NCBI GenBank assembly: GCA_035384565.1
Contig: DAOOIT010000027.1
Span: forward strand, 12,914-76,913
From: Planctomycetota bacterium
GTDB taxonomy: Bacteria > Planctomycetota > PUPC01 > DSUN01
DNA length: 64,000 nt
Direction: 5' to 3'
The notes below the pieces were generated by a model. The model had not been told where the DNA came from. It worked only from the letters and a program-made list of their open reading frames with translations, and searched no databases. Position numbers and translations under genes: made by a program. Positions 22,867 through 31,804 of the stretch are shown piece after piece (position 1 is the first letter of the stretch; the number at the start of each line of letters is the position of its first letter).

Positions 22867-24417
22867 CTAGAGTTGCTCGAGGCGCTCGTTGAAGGTCGCC
22901 CAGCCGGCGCGGTAGGCGTCGAGCCACGCGGGGTTGGGGTCCACGGGGGCCTTGAAGCGGATGAGTTGGGCGACAGCGTGGCCGACGCCGTATCGCCCCT
23001 TGATGCCGCGTTGCTTGCGCCGGTGGCTCTCGAGGGCGGCGAGAGCGGTGACGGCGGCGCCGAGGGCGGGGCCTTCGTCGGATTCGAGGCGCTCGAGGCG
23101 GCGGCCGAGCACGGTGGCCAGTATCTCGCACATCAGGTCGCTGCGGGCGATGCCGCCCGAGACGGTGATGCGGGTGATCGTCTGCCCGGCCTGCTCGTGC
23201 TCCTCGACGCCGCGCCGGATGAGGTAGGCGATGGCTTCGAGGCTGGCGCGGAACTTGACGCCGGCGGATGCATCCGTGGGGCCGAACCAGCGGAGGCCCG
23301 CCTTGGCGGCATCCACGCCGAGCGACGGCTCGGGGGCGACGAAGGGCATGACGGCCACGCCGTTGCAGCCGGGGGGGCAGGCGCGGGCGGCGTCGCCGAG
23401 GGCCTTCCAGTCGGGCTTCGCGCCCACGACCTGGTCGAGGAACTGGGCGCCGTTGTTGTAGCAGCGCATGTAGAGGAACGGCCCCCAGTTGAGGGCCATG
23501 ACGTCGAGGTTGCCGCGGGCGGGGAGCTGCTTCGAGGAGGAGTTGACGACGGCGGAGTTGCCGAGGATGACCGCCATCTGGCCGCTGTCCACGGCCCCGC
23601 CGCCGACGAGGCCGGCCTGCTGGTCGTCGGAGGTGGGGAAGAGGAGCGGGCGGCGGCGCGGGTCAATGCCCGCCTCGAGGGCCACGTGCTGGGCGAGCGG
23701 GCCGAGGGGGATGAAGTGGTGGATGATTCTGGGGAGTTGCTTCCAGGCGAGCGCGCGGTAAGCGGGCGATTCGAGGGCGTCGAGCATGGCCTTGCACCAC
23801 TTGCGGCGGCGAAGGTCCATGAGCCCCGTAGAGGCCGCGGCGGAGACGCTGGTGACGTCGTAGTTGCCGGTGAGGAAGCCGGCGGAGAGTGGGCCGTGGG
23901 GCAGGATGCGCCAGGTGCGGCGCCAGTCGGTCTCGCTGAGTTTGGCCTCGTCCTTGACAAGGTGGCTGAGGCTGTAGCGGATGGCCCAGGGGCCGCCGAT
24001 GAGCTGGCGGACGCGGTCCTGCCCGCCGAGGCGTTCGAGGCCGAGGGCGTTGTATTTCGCCAGGCTGTGGTCGTTCCAGCAGATGGCGCGGCGCACCTGC
24101 ACGATGTCGCGGTCAATGCGGCCGGCCGTGTGATGGGTGGCGGAGATGCCGCCGGCGGCCCAGTCGGCGAGGCGGCCGAGCTCGCGGAGGCGTGCGGCGA
24201 TGGCGCGGGTGCTGGCGCGGGCCTGGCCTTCGAGCTGCATGAGGTTCAGTTCCGAGATGCCCTCCTCGTCGCCCTCGCGCCAGAGGTCGGTGGGCAGGCG
24301 CACTTCGGCCAACACGCGGCCGGCCAGGTCGAACGCCAGGCACTTGACCGCCCCGGTGCTGAAGTCCCAGCCGGTGATCACGGTGGTCGGCTTCACACAG
24401 CGCAGTGCCGTTGCCAT
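22867..24417 (-). CDS. FGGY-family carbohydrate kinase (xylulokinase-like)
   Basis: 516 aa. The N-terminal phosphate-binding segment ITGWDFSTGAVKCLAFD and the C-terminal VSGGIARSDLMCEILATVL place it in the FGGY sugar kinase family, nearest xylulokinases; the ATP-side GNSAVVNSSS and GPALGAAVTAL are present. It would phosphorylate a sugar or polyol, but no isomerase or transporter lies beside it to name the substrate. ATG 24417 has GGAG 9 bp upstream and is preferred over the GTG at 24432. It follows riboflavin synthase with 27 bp between, so the two are probably transcribed from the promoter at 25105-25133. Confidence 0.85.
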   Translation of the reverse strand: MATALRCVKPTTVITGWDFSTGAVKCLAFDLAGRVLAEVRLPTDLWREGDEEGISELNLMQLEGQARASTRAIAARLRELGRLADWAAGGISATHHTAGRIDRDIVQVRRAICWNDHSLAKYNALGLERLGGQDRVRQLIGGPWAIRYSLSHLVKDEAKLSETDWRRTWRILPHGPLSAGFLTGNYDVTSVSAAASTGLMDLRRRKWCKAMLDALESPAYRALAWKQLPRIIHHFIPLGPLAQHVALEAGIDPRRRPLLFPTSDDQQAGLVGGGAVDSGQMAVILGNSAVVNSSSKQLPARGNLDVMALNWGPFLYMRCYNNGAQFLDQVVGAKPDWKALGDAARACPPGCNGVAVMPFVAPEPSLGVDAAKAGLRWFGPTDASAGVKFRASLEAIAYLIRRGVEEHEQAGQTITRITVSGGIARSDLMCEILATVLGRRLERLESDEGPALGAAVTALAALESHRRKQRGIKGRYGVGHAVAQLIRFKAPVDPNPAWLDAYRAGWATFNERLEQL

Positions 24418-24444
24418 GTCGGTCGTCTCCACAAGGCACGGGTG

Positions 24445-25074
24445 CTAGAAGAAACCATGCTCGCGTAGCATGCCTTCGGACAGTGCGGCGTCGTGCCCGA
24501 GCTGGCGGGCGACGTAGCGGGCCAGGATGTCCACCTCGACGTTCACGGGGTCGCCCGGGCCTTTCGTGCCCAGGGTGGTTCCGCCCAGGGTGTAGGGGAT
24601 GAGGGCGACGGCGAAGGCGTCGGGCGTCACATCCACGAGCGTCAGGCTCACGCCGTCCACGGCTACCGAGCCTTTGGCGGCCATGAACTTGGTCAGTTCG
24701 CGGGGCACGGCGACGCGGAGCACAGTTTGCGCGGGCAGGGTGTCCTTCGCGCGGATGGTGCCCACGGCGTCCACGTGCCCGGCCACGAAGTGGCCGCCGA
24801 GGCGGTCGCCCACGCGGAGCGAACGCTCGATGTTCACGTGCTGTCCCGGCGACAGGGCGGCCAGGTTAGTGCGGCCGATGGTCTCGCCGATGGCGTCGAA
24901 GGAGGCGCGGCTGCCGTCGAGCGCGGCTACGGTGAGGCACACGCCGTTGATGGCGATGCTATCGCCCAGGCGCGTGCCCTCGGCCAGGCGGCCCAGGTCA
25001 ATGACCAGCCGCCAGGCGGCGCCGCGCCGGAGTGCGACAACCGGGCACATGGCCTCGACAATGCCGGTGAACAT
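24445..25074 (-). CDS. ribE: Riboflavin synthase, alpha chain
   Basis: 209 aa. It dismutates two lumazines to riboflavin. The N-terminus MFTGIVEAM and two tandem lumazine-binding barrels are clear: the first with DSIAINGVCLTVAALD, the second with GHFVAGHVDAVGTI, KGSVAVDGVSLTLVDV and FAVALIPYTLGGTTLG. Length is standard. No other rib gene lies in the window. The promoter 31 bp upstream is divergent from that of the HEAT-repeat gene. Confidence 0.95.
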   Translation of the reverse strand: MFTGIVEAMCPVVALRRGAAWRLVIDLGRLAEGTRLGDSIAINGVCLTVAALDGSRASFDAIGETIGRTNLAALSPGQHVNIERSLRVGDRLGGHFVAGHVDAVGTIRAKDTLPAQTVLRVAVPRELTKFMAAKGSVAVDGVSLTLVDVTPDAFAVALIPYTLGGTTLGTKGPGDPVNVEVDILARYVARQLGHDAALSEGMLREHGFF

Positions 25075-25104
25075 CTCGCGCGCTCCTCCGCGTCTTCGGC
25101 GGCC

Positions 25105-25133
25105 ATTCTAGCCCGCGATGCGCGCCCTGTCAA
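25105..25133 (-). promoter_or_regulatory. Promoter of ribE
   Basis: On the minus strand TTGACA, 17 bp, TAGAAT. No FMN riboswitch could be recognised in the 31-bp leader, which is too short for one. Confidence 0.8.
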
Positions 25134-25159
25134 CCTCCAGCCGGGGGGCGGCTCGGTGG

Positions 25160-25188
25160 TTGACACTCTCCACCCGGCGGAGTAGAAT
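25160..25188 (+). promoter_or_regulatory. Promoter of the HEAT-repeat gene
   Basis: TTGACA, 17 bp, TAGAAT: the same two hexamers and spacing as the divergent ribE promoter 26 bp away. Confidence 0.8.
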
Positions 25189-25228
25189 CACCTGTGCAGC
25201 GGGAGGAACGCAAGGAGGACCGGGCCGC

Positions 25229-26359
25229 ATGGCGGATTCGACACCCAAGCGAGACCCTGCGTCGAAGAGCGGCGCGGGCAGTCAGCCTGCGCCCGGTACG
25301 CCCCCGAAGGCAGACGAGCCGAAACGCTCGCCAGGAGCCGCCCCGCGGCCGGCGCCGGGGGCCAAGGGCCCATCAGCGCCAGCCTCGCCGAAGCAGGGCG
25401 ATGCCGGGCCCGCGCCGCAGGGCGCCACGCGGCAGGAGCCGGGCGCCAAGCCTCGGCCGACAGGCGCTCCGGCCAAGCCCGCGGCGAGGCCCAGGCTCGG
25501 GCCCAACTGGAACGAGGTGCTCGCGGCGCCGCAGGAGCCGGGGCCTGTCTGGGCGGCACGCGGCAAGCTGGACTGGCGACGCTATGCGCCGCCCGTGCTC
25601 ATCACGTTGGCGGTGTTGTGCGTCGCCTACACGCTCTACAGTTGCCTCCGACGCGACACGCCCGACGTCATCAGCAGCGAGGAGCAGATTCGATTCTACC
25701 GGGAGCAGATCGAGGGCGCATCGCCCATGGGCCGCCTCGCGGCGGTGCAGAGCCTCGCGGAGACAGGCGACGAGGCATTCATCCCCCTCATCCGCAAGCG
25801 GCTGGAGGACGAGGCGGGCGAGGTCGCAGGCGCCGCCTGCCTGGCCCTGGCCAAGCTGGGCGACCGCAAGGCGCTGCCCGCGATCCGCTCGATGCTCGAC
25901 GCCAAGGCCCCCGAGGCCGTGGCCGGCGCGTGCCTCGCCTTGGCCGAGTTCGGCGACCAGGAGTCCGCCGAGAGCATCGCAGCCGTTCTCAAGCGCGACC
26001 AGCCGCCTGCCGTCGTGGGCGCGGCGCAAGCCCTGGCCAAGCTCGGCTACAAGGCGGCAGCGGAACCCCTCATCGGGCTCCTGAAGTCCAGGAACCTATC
26101 GGTCCGCGTCGCCGCGGTGGAGGTCCTGGGTCAATTGGGCAATCAGGCGGCCGTGAAGCCCCTCGAGGGCCTGCTCGAGGCCCCTGCGGATGGGCTGGAG
26201 CCCGAGCCTCCCGAAGAGGAGGTCACCCGGCTGAAGGAGGCCATCCGCGCCACGCTCGGCAAGCTGGGCGTCGAGGCGCCCACGCCGACGCCGCCCTCGC
26301 CCGAGCCCCCCAAGACGGCGCCGGAGGCCCCGACCACGGCCACGCCGCTCGGCGAGTGA
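25229..26359 (+). CDS. Membrane-anchored HEAT-repeat protein
   Basis: 376 aa. A Pro/Ala/Lys-rich, disordered N-terminus of about 110 residues precedes one membrane helix (PPVLITLAVLCVAYTLYSCL), then about five HEAT/PBS-type repeats of about 31 residues (units such as MGRLAAVQSLAETGDEAFIP, VAGAACLALAKLGDRKALP and VAGACLALAEFGDQESAE), then a Pro-rich tail. HEAT repeats are protein-binding solenoids; the partner is unknown. The topology implied is a short cytoplasmic N-terminus with the repeats outside. AGGAGG 10 bp before the ATG fixes the start. Confidence 0.8.
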   Translation: MADSTPKRDPASKSGAGSQPAPGTPPKADEPKRSPGAAPRPAPGAKGPSAPASPKQGDAGPAPQGATRQEPGAKPRPTGAPAKPAARPRLGPNWNEVLAAPQEPGPVWAARGKLDWRRYAPPVLITLAVLCVAYTLYSCLRRDTPDVISSEEQIRFYREQIEGASPMGRLAAVQSLAETGDEAFIPLIRKRLEDEAGEVAGAACLALAKLGDRKALPAIRSMLDAKAPEAVAGACLALAEFGDQESAESIAAVLKRDQPPAVVGAAQALAKLGYKAAAEPLIGLLKSRNLSVRVAAVEVLGQLGNQAAVKPLEGLLEAPADGLEPEPPEEEVTRLKEAIRATLGKLGVEAPTPTPPSPEPPKTAPEAPTTATPLGE

Positions 26360-26384
26360 CCGCCGAAGCCACGGGGCATCCCGC

Positions 26385-26413
26385 TTGACTCCCCTCCGGG
26401 GCCGCGATATAAT
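26385..26413 (+). promoter_or_regulatory. Promoter of the hflX operon
   Basis: TTGACT, 17 bp, TATAAT: close to consensus. It lies directly after the HEAT-repeat gene and about 43 bp before the TTG start of hflX. Confidence 0.85.
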
Positions 26414-26455
26414 CCGGCTTGGAACCTGCCCCGTGGTTGGCGATAGGACACCGGC

Positions 26456-27787
26456 TTGCACGAGCCCAAACGCGATGAGTTGACCGTTCGCCAGGAACGT
26501 GTGATCCTGGTGGGCGCTCTCCTGCCTGGGGAGGACCACGGCGGCGAGGCCCCGCTGGACGAATTGCAGCGTCTGGCGGAGACGGCCGGCGCTCGCGTGG
26601 CCGGCCGCCTGACCCAGAAGCTCCCTCACATTGACCCCCGCACCTATATCGGCCAGGGCAAGGCCGAGGAACTGCGCGACCTGTGCCTGGCCGAGGACGC
26701 CGACGCCGTGCTGTGCGACCACGACCTCAGCCCCGCCCAGGTGCGCAACCTCGAACGCGTGACCGAGGCCAAAGTGCTCGACCGCAGCGAGGTGATCCTC
26801 GACATCTTCGCCACCCGGGCCAAGAGCCGCCAAGCCAAGGTGCAGGTGGAACTGGCCCAACTCGAGTACACGCTGCCGCGGCTCACACGGATGTGGAGCC
26901 ATCTCGACCGCCTCGGCGCCGGCATCGGCACCCGCGGCCCGGGCGAACGCCAGCTCGAAACCGACCGCCGCGTGATCACCCGCCGCATGGCCCACATGCG
27001 CCGCGAGTTGGCCGACATCGCCAGCCGCAAGGTGCGCGAATCCGCCGCGCGAAGCGGCGAGTTCAGAGTCTGCCTCGTCGGCTACACCAACGCGGGAAAG
27101 AGCACGCTGCTCAACGCCCTCACCGGCACCAACGACGCCTTCGTCGAGGACCGCCTCTTCGCCACGCTGGACACGAAGACGCGGACCTGGGAACTCGACG
27201 GCAGCCACCGCGCGCTGCTGAGCGACACGGTGGGCTTCATCCGCCGCCTGCCGCACCACCTGGTCGCCTCGTTCCACGCCACGCTGGAGGAGGCGATTGA
27301 CGCCGACCTGCTGATCCACGTGATTGATGTGAGCCACCGCGACTGCGTGCACCAGGCCGAAGTGGTGCGGCAGGTGCTCGAAGAGATCGGCTGCGGCGCC
27401 CACATGGTGCTCAACGCCTTCAACAAGTGCGACGTCGCCCTGCCCACGGTGGAGGCCGACCTCCTCGCGGCATCGCTGCCCGACCACGTGCGCATCTCGG
27501 CGCTGCGCGGGGACGGACTCGGCGAGCTGCGGGCCCGCGTGCTGCACCTCATCGCCCAGCGCGAGACGCGCGTGACGGTGCGCGCCCACTGCGGCAACGG
27601 CCGCCTCCTCGCGCTCCTGCACGAGCTGGCCAACGTGCTGGCCAGCTCCAGCGAGGATGAGCAGGTGACGCTCGAGGCCCGCGTCGAGCCCCGCCACCTG
27701 CCGGCCCTCCGGGGCGCCGCGGGGCCGAGCGACGCGATCATCGTCCATCCCGCCGCCCCCTTGCACGCCGCAGCGGGAAAGGCCTGA
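26456..27787 (+). CDS. hflX: Ribosome-associated GTPase HflX
   Basis: 443-aa Obg-HflX family GTPase that splits stalled or stressed 70S ribosomes. The HflX N-terminal domain has DPRTYIGQGKAEELRDLC and the hallmark GAGIGTRGPGERQLETDRR; the G domain has GYTNAGKSTLLNALTG (G1), DTVGFIRRLP (G3) and NAFNKCDV (G4). Start is TTG 26456, with AGGA seven bases upstream and a promoter at 26385-26413. It heads a three-gene unit with a secreted metallopeptidase-like protein (5 bp gap) and fmt (12 bp gap), so two of the three genes serve translation. Confidence 0.94.
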   Translation: MHEPKRDELTVRQERVILVGALLPGEDHGGEAPLDELQRLAETAGARVAGRLTQKLPHIDPRTYIGQGKAEELRDLCLAEDADAVLCDHDLSPAQVRNLERVTEAKVLDRSEVILDIFATRAKSRQAKVQVELAQLEYTLPRLTRMWSHLDRLGAGIGTRGPGERQLETDRRVITRRMAHMRRELADIASRKVRESAARSGEFRVCLVGYTNAGKSTLLNALTGTNDAFVEDRLFATLDTKTRTWELDGSHRALLSDTVGFIRRLPHHLVASFHATLEEAIDADLLIHVIDVSHRDCVHQAEVVRQVLEEIGCGAHMVLNAFNKCDVALPTVEADLLAASLPDHVRISALRGDGLGELRARVLHLIAQRETRVTVRAHCGNGRLLALLHELANVLASSSEDEQVTLEARVEPRHLPALRGAAGPSDAIIVHPAAPLHAAAGKA

Positions 27788-27792
27788 GCACC

Positions 27793-28704
27793 ATGCTGCG
27801 CCGCACACTCCTGCTCGCTCTCGTGGCCCTCGCCGCCCATGCAGCCGCGCCACGCCCGGAGGCCGACCCGCCCGCGAAGGCCGAAGCCAAGCTTCAGCAG
27901 ACCAGCACCGCGCACTTCGACGTGCAGTTCACCGTGCCGCCCAACGTGGCCAAGGCCTACGCGGCTCTGTGCGAGAGGGCCTATTCGCGCTTCTGCGACC
28001 TCTTCGACGTGCCCGGCGGCGAGGCCGTGTGGGAGGGCAAGTGCCAGGTCTTCCTCTTCGCCACGCGCGAGCAGTTCATGAGCTTCGCCGCCGCCACCGC
28101 GGGGCCGGGCACGGCCCTCTCGGGCGGCTTCGCCAGCCCGACCAAGAAGAACCCCACGATCGTCATGCCCCTGTACGGCCAGGACCGCGTGCACCTGGAG
28201 CAGGTGCTCATCCACGAGATGAGCCACGTTTTCCTCCAACTCTACCGCAAGGAGGTGCAGTTGCCCACCTGGCTGCACGAGGGGTGCGCGCAGTTCTTCG
28301 AGTTCCTTCACCAGCCGGGCGACTCGCGCGTGAAGCAGTGGCGGCCGCTCGTCAAAGCCCTGGTGTCGGCGGGCAAGGAGCGGCCGCTCCGCGAGTTCTG
28401 GGTCACGGCGTTCCCGCCCGTGGACCGCGCAGGCTACGCGCAGGCCTGGAGCCTCATCCACTGTCTCTCGCAGCACCCGCGCACGAAGGGCAAGATCGGC
28501 AAGTTCGTGCTCAAGCTCAAGGAGCTGGCGCCCGAGCGGCCGGGCTTCGTTCACATCCAGTCGGAGGCCGACCTCAAGCGCGTCCTCCAGGAGGCCGCCG
28601 ACAAGGCGTTCCAACTCCAGTCCGATGCCTTCGAGCAGGTCTTCGGCATGCCCGTCGCCGATTTCGAGCGCGTCTGGAAGCAGTTCGTCCTCGCCACCTA
28701 CTGA
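27793..28704 (+). CDS. Secreted gluzincin-type metallopeptidase-like protein
   Basis: 303 aa with a signal peptide (MLRRTLLLALVALAAHAAA). The zinc motif HEMSH with a downstream Glu in PTWLHEGCAQFFE gives the HEXXH...E pattern of gluzincins, here with the arrangement of the planctomycete DUF1570-like proteins. It is probably an exported hydrolase or a peptidase-fold binding protein. It is co-transcribed with hflX and fmt, but the context does not explain the role. The C-terminal third resembles the helical tail of these families, without further motifs. Confidence 0.75.
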   Translation: MLRRTLLLALVALAAHAAAPRPEADPPAKAEAKLQQTSTAHFDVQFTVPPNVAKAYAALCERAYSRFCDLFDVPGGEAVWEGKCQVFLFATREQFMSFAAATAGPGTALSGGFASPTKKNPTIVMPLYGQDRVHLEQVLIHEMSHVFLQLYRKEVQLPTWLHEGCAQFFEFLHQPGDSRVKQWRPLVKALVSAGKERPLREFWVTAFPPVDRAGYAQAWSLIHCLSQHPRTKGKIGKFVLKLKELAPERPGFVHIQSEADLKRVLQEAADKAFQLQSDAFEQVFGMPVADFERVWKQFVLATY

Positions 28705-28716
28705 GCGCCACAGCAG

Positions 28717-29667
28717 ATGCGCATCGCCTTCCTCGGCACGCCCGACTTTGCGGTTCCTTCGCTCGAGGCCCTGCTCGGGGCGGGGCACGAGATCGTCTGC
28801 GTGGCTACGCAGCCCGACCGCCCGAGCGGCCGGCACGCCCTGCTCACGGCCCCGCCGGTTAAGCGGGTCGCCCTCGCCTACGGGCTGCCCGTGCTCCAGA
28901 CTGCAAACGTCAACGAGCGCGCCTTCGTGGCGGCCCTGGCCGAGCGGGCGCCCGAGGCCATCGTGGTCGCGGCCTTTGGCCAGAAGCTGCGGCGGCGCGT
29001 TCTCGCCCTCCCCCGGCTCGGCTGCCTCAACGTTCACGCCTCGCTCCTGCCGCGGCATCGGGGAGCCGCGCCCGTCGCCCACGCCATCCTGGCCGGCGAC
29101 GCCGAAACGGGCGTGACCATCATGCGCATGAACGAGCGGGTGGATGCCGGCGACATCCTCGCCCAGGAGGCAACGCCGATTGGCCCGCGCGAGACCACGG
29201 GCGACCTGACCGCCCGGCTCGCCAGCCTGGGCGCCGGCCTCCTCGTGAGGACCCTCTCCGCCATCGCCGCGGGCACGGCGCACCCGATCCCCCAGGACCC
29301 GTCCCTCGCCACCCGCGCGCCGGCGCTCGACAAGGCCGACGGGGTCATCCCCTGGGATCGCCCTGCAGCTTACCTCGCCCGCTTCGTGCGGGCCATGGCC
29401 CCGTGGCCGGGGGCGTTCACCTTCATGCGACGACCCGGCAAGCCGCCGCTGAGGCTCGTCGTCCACGAGGCCGAGCCCCTGGAGGGGCCGGCGGCCCCTC
29501 CAGGGGAGGTCGCCATTGCCGAGGGCGATTGCCTCGTGGTGGGCACTGGCCACGCCCTCCTGCGTCTCCTCACCCTTCAACCCGCCGGCGGGCGCACCAT
29601 GTCCGCCTCCGACTTCCTCCGCGGCCACCGCGTCGCCGTCGGCGACCGCTTCGGCAAGCCCGACTGA
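28717..29667 (+). CDS. fmt: Methionyl-tRNA formyltransferase
   Basis: 316 aa. It formylates initiator Met-tRNA from 10-formyl-THF. The N-terminus MRIAFLGTPDFAVPSLEALL, the catalytic region LNVHASLLPRHRGAAPVAHAIL and RVDAGDIL are family hallmarks, and the C-terminal OB-like domain is present. Length is normal. Odd feature: codons around 29476-29506, in the linker of the C-terminal domain, form a perfect 14-bp inverted repeat with a 3-nt loop. It converges on murI with 15 bp between the stops. Confidence 0.95.
   Translation: MRIAFLGTPDFAVPSLEALLGAGHEIVCVATQPDRPSGRHALLTAPPVKRVALAYGLPVLQTANVNERAFVAALAERAPEAIVVAAFGQKLRRRVLALPRLGCLNVHASLLPRHRGAAPVAHAILAGDAETGVTIMRMNERVDAGDILAQEATPIGPRETTGDLTARLASLGAGLLVRTLSAIAAGTAHPIPQDPSLATRAPALDKADGVIPWDRPAAYLARFVRAMAPWPGAFTFMRRPGKPPLRLVVHEAEPLEGPAAPPGEVAIAEGDCLVVGTGHALLRLLTLQPAGGRTMSASDFLRGHRVAVGDRFGKPD
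29476..29506. repeat. Perfect hairpin inside fmt
   Basis: Arms CCCCTGGAGGGGCC (29476-29489) and its exact complement (29493-29506) around a 3-nt loop. It codes PLEGPAAPPG in a non-conserved part of the protein. Confidence 0.8.
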
Positions 29668-29682
29668 GAGCGCCACGCGGGC

Positions 29683-30522
29683 TCACCCGCTCGGCAGGGA
29701 TGCGGGGTCGGCCCACTCGACGCTCTCGATGATGTTGCCCATGATGCGGGAGCCGATGGAGGCGAACCGCAGGGGGTTGTCGGTGACGAAGTACCGATGG
29801 GCGGGCGAGGTGGCGCTGGCGCGCCGCAGGCCGAGCCGGCCGAGGGTGTCGGCGGCGGCGCGGGCGGTCTCCTCGGCCGAATCCACAATGGTGACGGCGC
29901 GGCCCAGGACCCCACGCAGGGCGTCCTTGAGCAGCGGGTAGTGGGTGCAGCCGAGCACCACCGTGTCCACGCCGAACTCGATGAGCGGCCGCAGGTACTC
30001 CTTGGCGGCGAGGCGCACGATGGGGTCGTCGCACCCGCGCCCCTCCTCCACGAGCGGCACGAGGAGCGGGCAGGCGCGGTCCACCAGCGCGATGGCGGGG
30101 TCGAGGGCGCGGATGCACTCGACATAGGCCCGGCTGCGGATGGTGGCCTCGGTGCCGATGATGCCGACCCGGCGGTTGCGGGTGGCAGCGGCCGCGGCGC
30201 GGGCGCCGGGCTCGACCACGCCGAGGATCGGCACATCGAACGCCTCGCGCAGGCGCGGCAGCGCGGCGGCCGAGGCAGTGTTGCAGGCGATGACCAGCAG
30301 CTTGGGCTCGTGGCGCAGCAGGAAGCGGCAGCACTGCTCGGAAAAGGCGGTGATGGTGGGCGGCGACTTGATGCCGTAGGGCACGCGGGCCGTGTCGCCG
30401 AAGTAGAGCAGGTCCTCGTCGGGCAGAGCGCGGGCCACCTCGCGCATCACGGTGAGGCCGCCGAGGCCCGAGTCGAAGATGCCGATGGGCGAGGCGCGGT
30501 CAGGCACAGGAGTCTTCTCCAC
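29683..30522 (-). CDS. murI: Glutamate racemase
   Basis: 279 aa. It supplies D-glutamate for peptidoglycan. Both catalytic cysteines are present: Cys80 in VIACNTASA and Cys192 in VLGCTHYPLL, with the N-terminal IGIFDSGLGGLTV and FGDTARVPYG. Length is usual. It lies 24 bp downstream of the amidase gene in the same direction, so the two wall enzymes are probably co-transcribed from 31729-31757. Confidence 0.95.
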   Translation of the reverse strand: MEKTPVPDRASPIGIFDSGLGGLTVMREVARALPDEDLLYFGDTARVPYGIKSPPTITAFSEQCCRFLLRHEPKLLVIACNTASAAALPRLREAFDVPILGVVEPGARAAAAATRNRRVGIIGTEATIRSRAYVECIRALDPAIALVDRACPLLVPLVEEGRGCDDPIVRLAAKEYLRPLIEFGVDTVVLGCTHYPLLKDALRGVLGRAVTIVDSAEETARAAADTLGRLGLRRASATSPAHRYFVTDNPLRFASIGSRIMGNIIESVEWADPASLPSG

Positions 30523-30546
30523 GGCAGCCGGGCGCGGAGGACGCGC

Positions 30547-31557
30547 TCACTTGTTCCCCTTGCGGTAGGCGTCAATCCCCTCGGCGATGGCCCTGGCCAC
30601 GCGCTGGCGGTAGGCCGTGGTGCGCAGGGCCTGCTCCTCGGCGCGATTCGTCAGGAAGCCGATCTCCACCAGGGTCGCCGGCACCTTCGAGTAGCGCAGC
30701 ACCTTGTAGTCGGCGCCGCGCACGTTGCGCACGGTGAGCCCTTCGCGCTCGCAGGCGCGCTCGATGGCTTGCGCCAGCTCGACGCCTTCGCGGCGGGTGG
30801 CCGCGGAAGCGGCCGACCACGAGCCGTACCAGTAGAAGATCTCCAGCCCTTTGTACGACGCATTCGCGATGGCGTTCGCGTGAATCGCCACGAAGAGGTC
30901 GGCCCCCTTCCGCGTGGCCACGGCGGGGCGGTCCTCCAACTCCACGAAATAGTCGCCGTCACGCGTCAGCACCGTGTCGAATCCGCGCGCCCGCAGCTCC
31001 TGGGCGAGCAACTGCGCGGTGGGCAGCACGATGTCCTTCTCCACAAGGCCCCAGCGGCTCACAGCGCCCGGGTCCTTGCCGCCGTGGCCGGGGTCAATGC
31101 ACACGCGGCCGACCGTGCGCGGCCTGGAGGGCTCGACCGGCCGTTCCGTGGGGCGCTCGACGACCACCGGGCCGGGCTCCGGCCCCGCCGTGCGCAGGTA
31201 GCGCTCCACATCCCGCGCGAACCATCGCGGCACGTAGACACGCCCGTAGCGCAGCACCACCTCGTCGCCGAGTTCGACCGACCGAGCTCCTAGCGCAGCG
31301 ACCTCGATGCCCGGCGCCACGGCTACCCGACGTTCGCCGACCCGCAGCGTGAAGACGCCCGCCAGATCGTCGAAGCTGACCTGCGCGCCCAACTGGCGCG
31401 CCAGGTCGTTGAGGCATGTGTACCGATAGGTGCTGGGCACGGGGGCCATGGCCACCACCACCGCACTCGGCCGCTCGGCCACCACGAGGCCGCCTTGCCG
31501 CGCGACGGCGACGCCCTGCCCCACAAGCCATGCCAGGACGAGGAACAGGAGCCGCAC
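30547..31557 (-). CDS. N-acetylmuramoyl-L-alanine amidase (Amidase_3)
   Basis: About 336 aa. An N-terminal signal sequence (RLLFLVLAWLVGQGVAVA) is followed by a copper-amine-oxidase-N-like domain (NDLARQLGAQVSFDDLAG, VYVPRWFARDVERYL), a Pro-rich linker and the zinc amidase domain: VCIDPGHGGKDPGA, the Glu of GLVEKDIVL, FVAIHANAIANA and the catalytic Glu in LVEIGFLTNRAEE. It cleaves peptide stems from glycan strands in the periplasm. I chose GTG 31557 because it places the signal peptide at the N-terminus; the frame is open to 31671, and the predicted transcript start (about 31722) would allow the longer form with 38 extra residues. No clear ribosome-binding site precedes either. Confidence 0.88.
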   Translation of the reverse strand: MRLLFLVLAWLVGQGVAVARQGGLVVAERPSAVVVAMAPVPSTYRYTCLNDLARQLGAQVSFDDLAGVFTLRVGERRVAVAPGIEVAALGARSVELGDEVVLRYGRVYVPRWFARDVERYLRTAGPEPGPVVVERPTERPVEPSRPRTVGRVCIDPGHGGKDPGAVSRWGLVEKDIVLPTAQLLAQELRARGFDTVLTRDGDYFVELEDRPAVATRKGADLFVAIHANAIANASYKGLEIFYWYGSWSAASAATRREGVELAQAIERACEREGLTVRNVRGADYKVLRYSKVPATLVEIGFLTNRAEEQALRTTAYRQRVARAIAEGIDAYRKGNK

Positions 31558-31728
31558 GTCTCGGTTCGGTAGTGGTCTCAAGGGCTGCCTCGGTTGCTCT
31601 CGCGCTGCCGGCCCGAGGGACACGAGATGGCTGGACACAGGGCGGGGATAAGAGGGGGACCGCGCGGACAAGGCGCCACGGGGACTCGCGTCGCCGCCTG
31701 TCCTGCGGCGCTCTCCCTCTGACCGGCA

Positions 31729-31757
31729 ATCTTAGCGGCATTCGCCCGCGCTGTCAA
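31729..31757 (-). promoter_or_regulatory. Promoter of the amidase-murI unit
   Basis: On the minus strand TTGACA, 17 bp, TAAGAT. Confidence 0.75.
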
Positions 31758-31804
31758 GGTCAGAAAAACGTGAGGGCACCACCGGCTTCGCACGTGCGGG
31801 CGGC

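Noticed and set aside
25075..25104. FMN riboswitch ahead of ribE
   Set aside because: The promoter lies only about 30 bp from the start codon, leaving no room for the aptamer.
27082..29676. Long minus-strand open frame opposite hflX, the metallopeptidase and fmt
   Set aside because: It crosses three real genes and two gene junctions, which no real protein would match.
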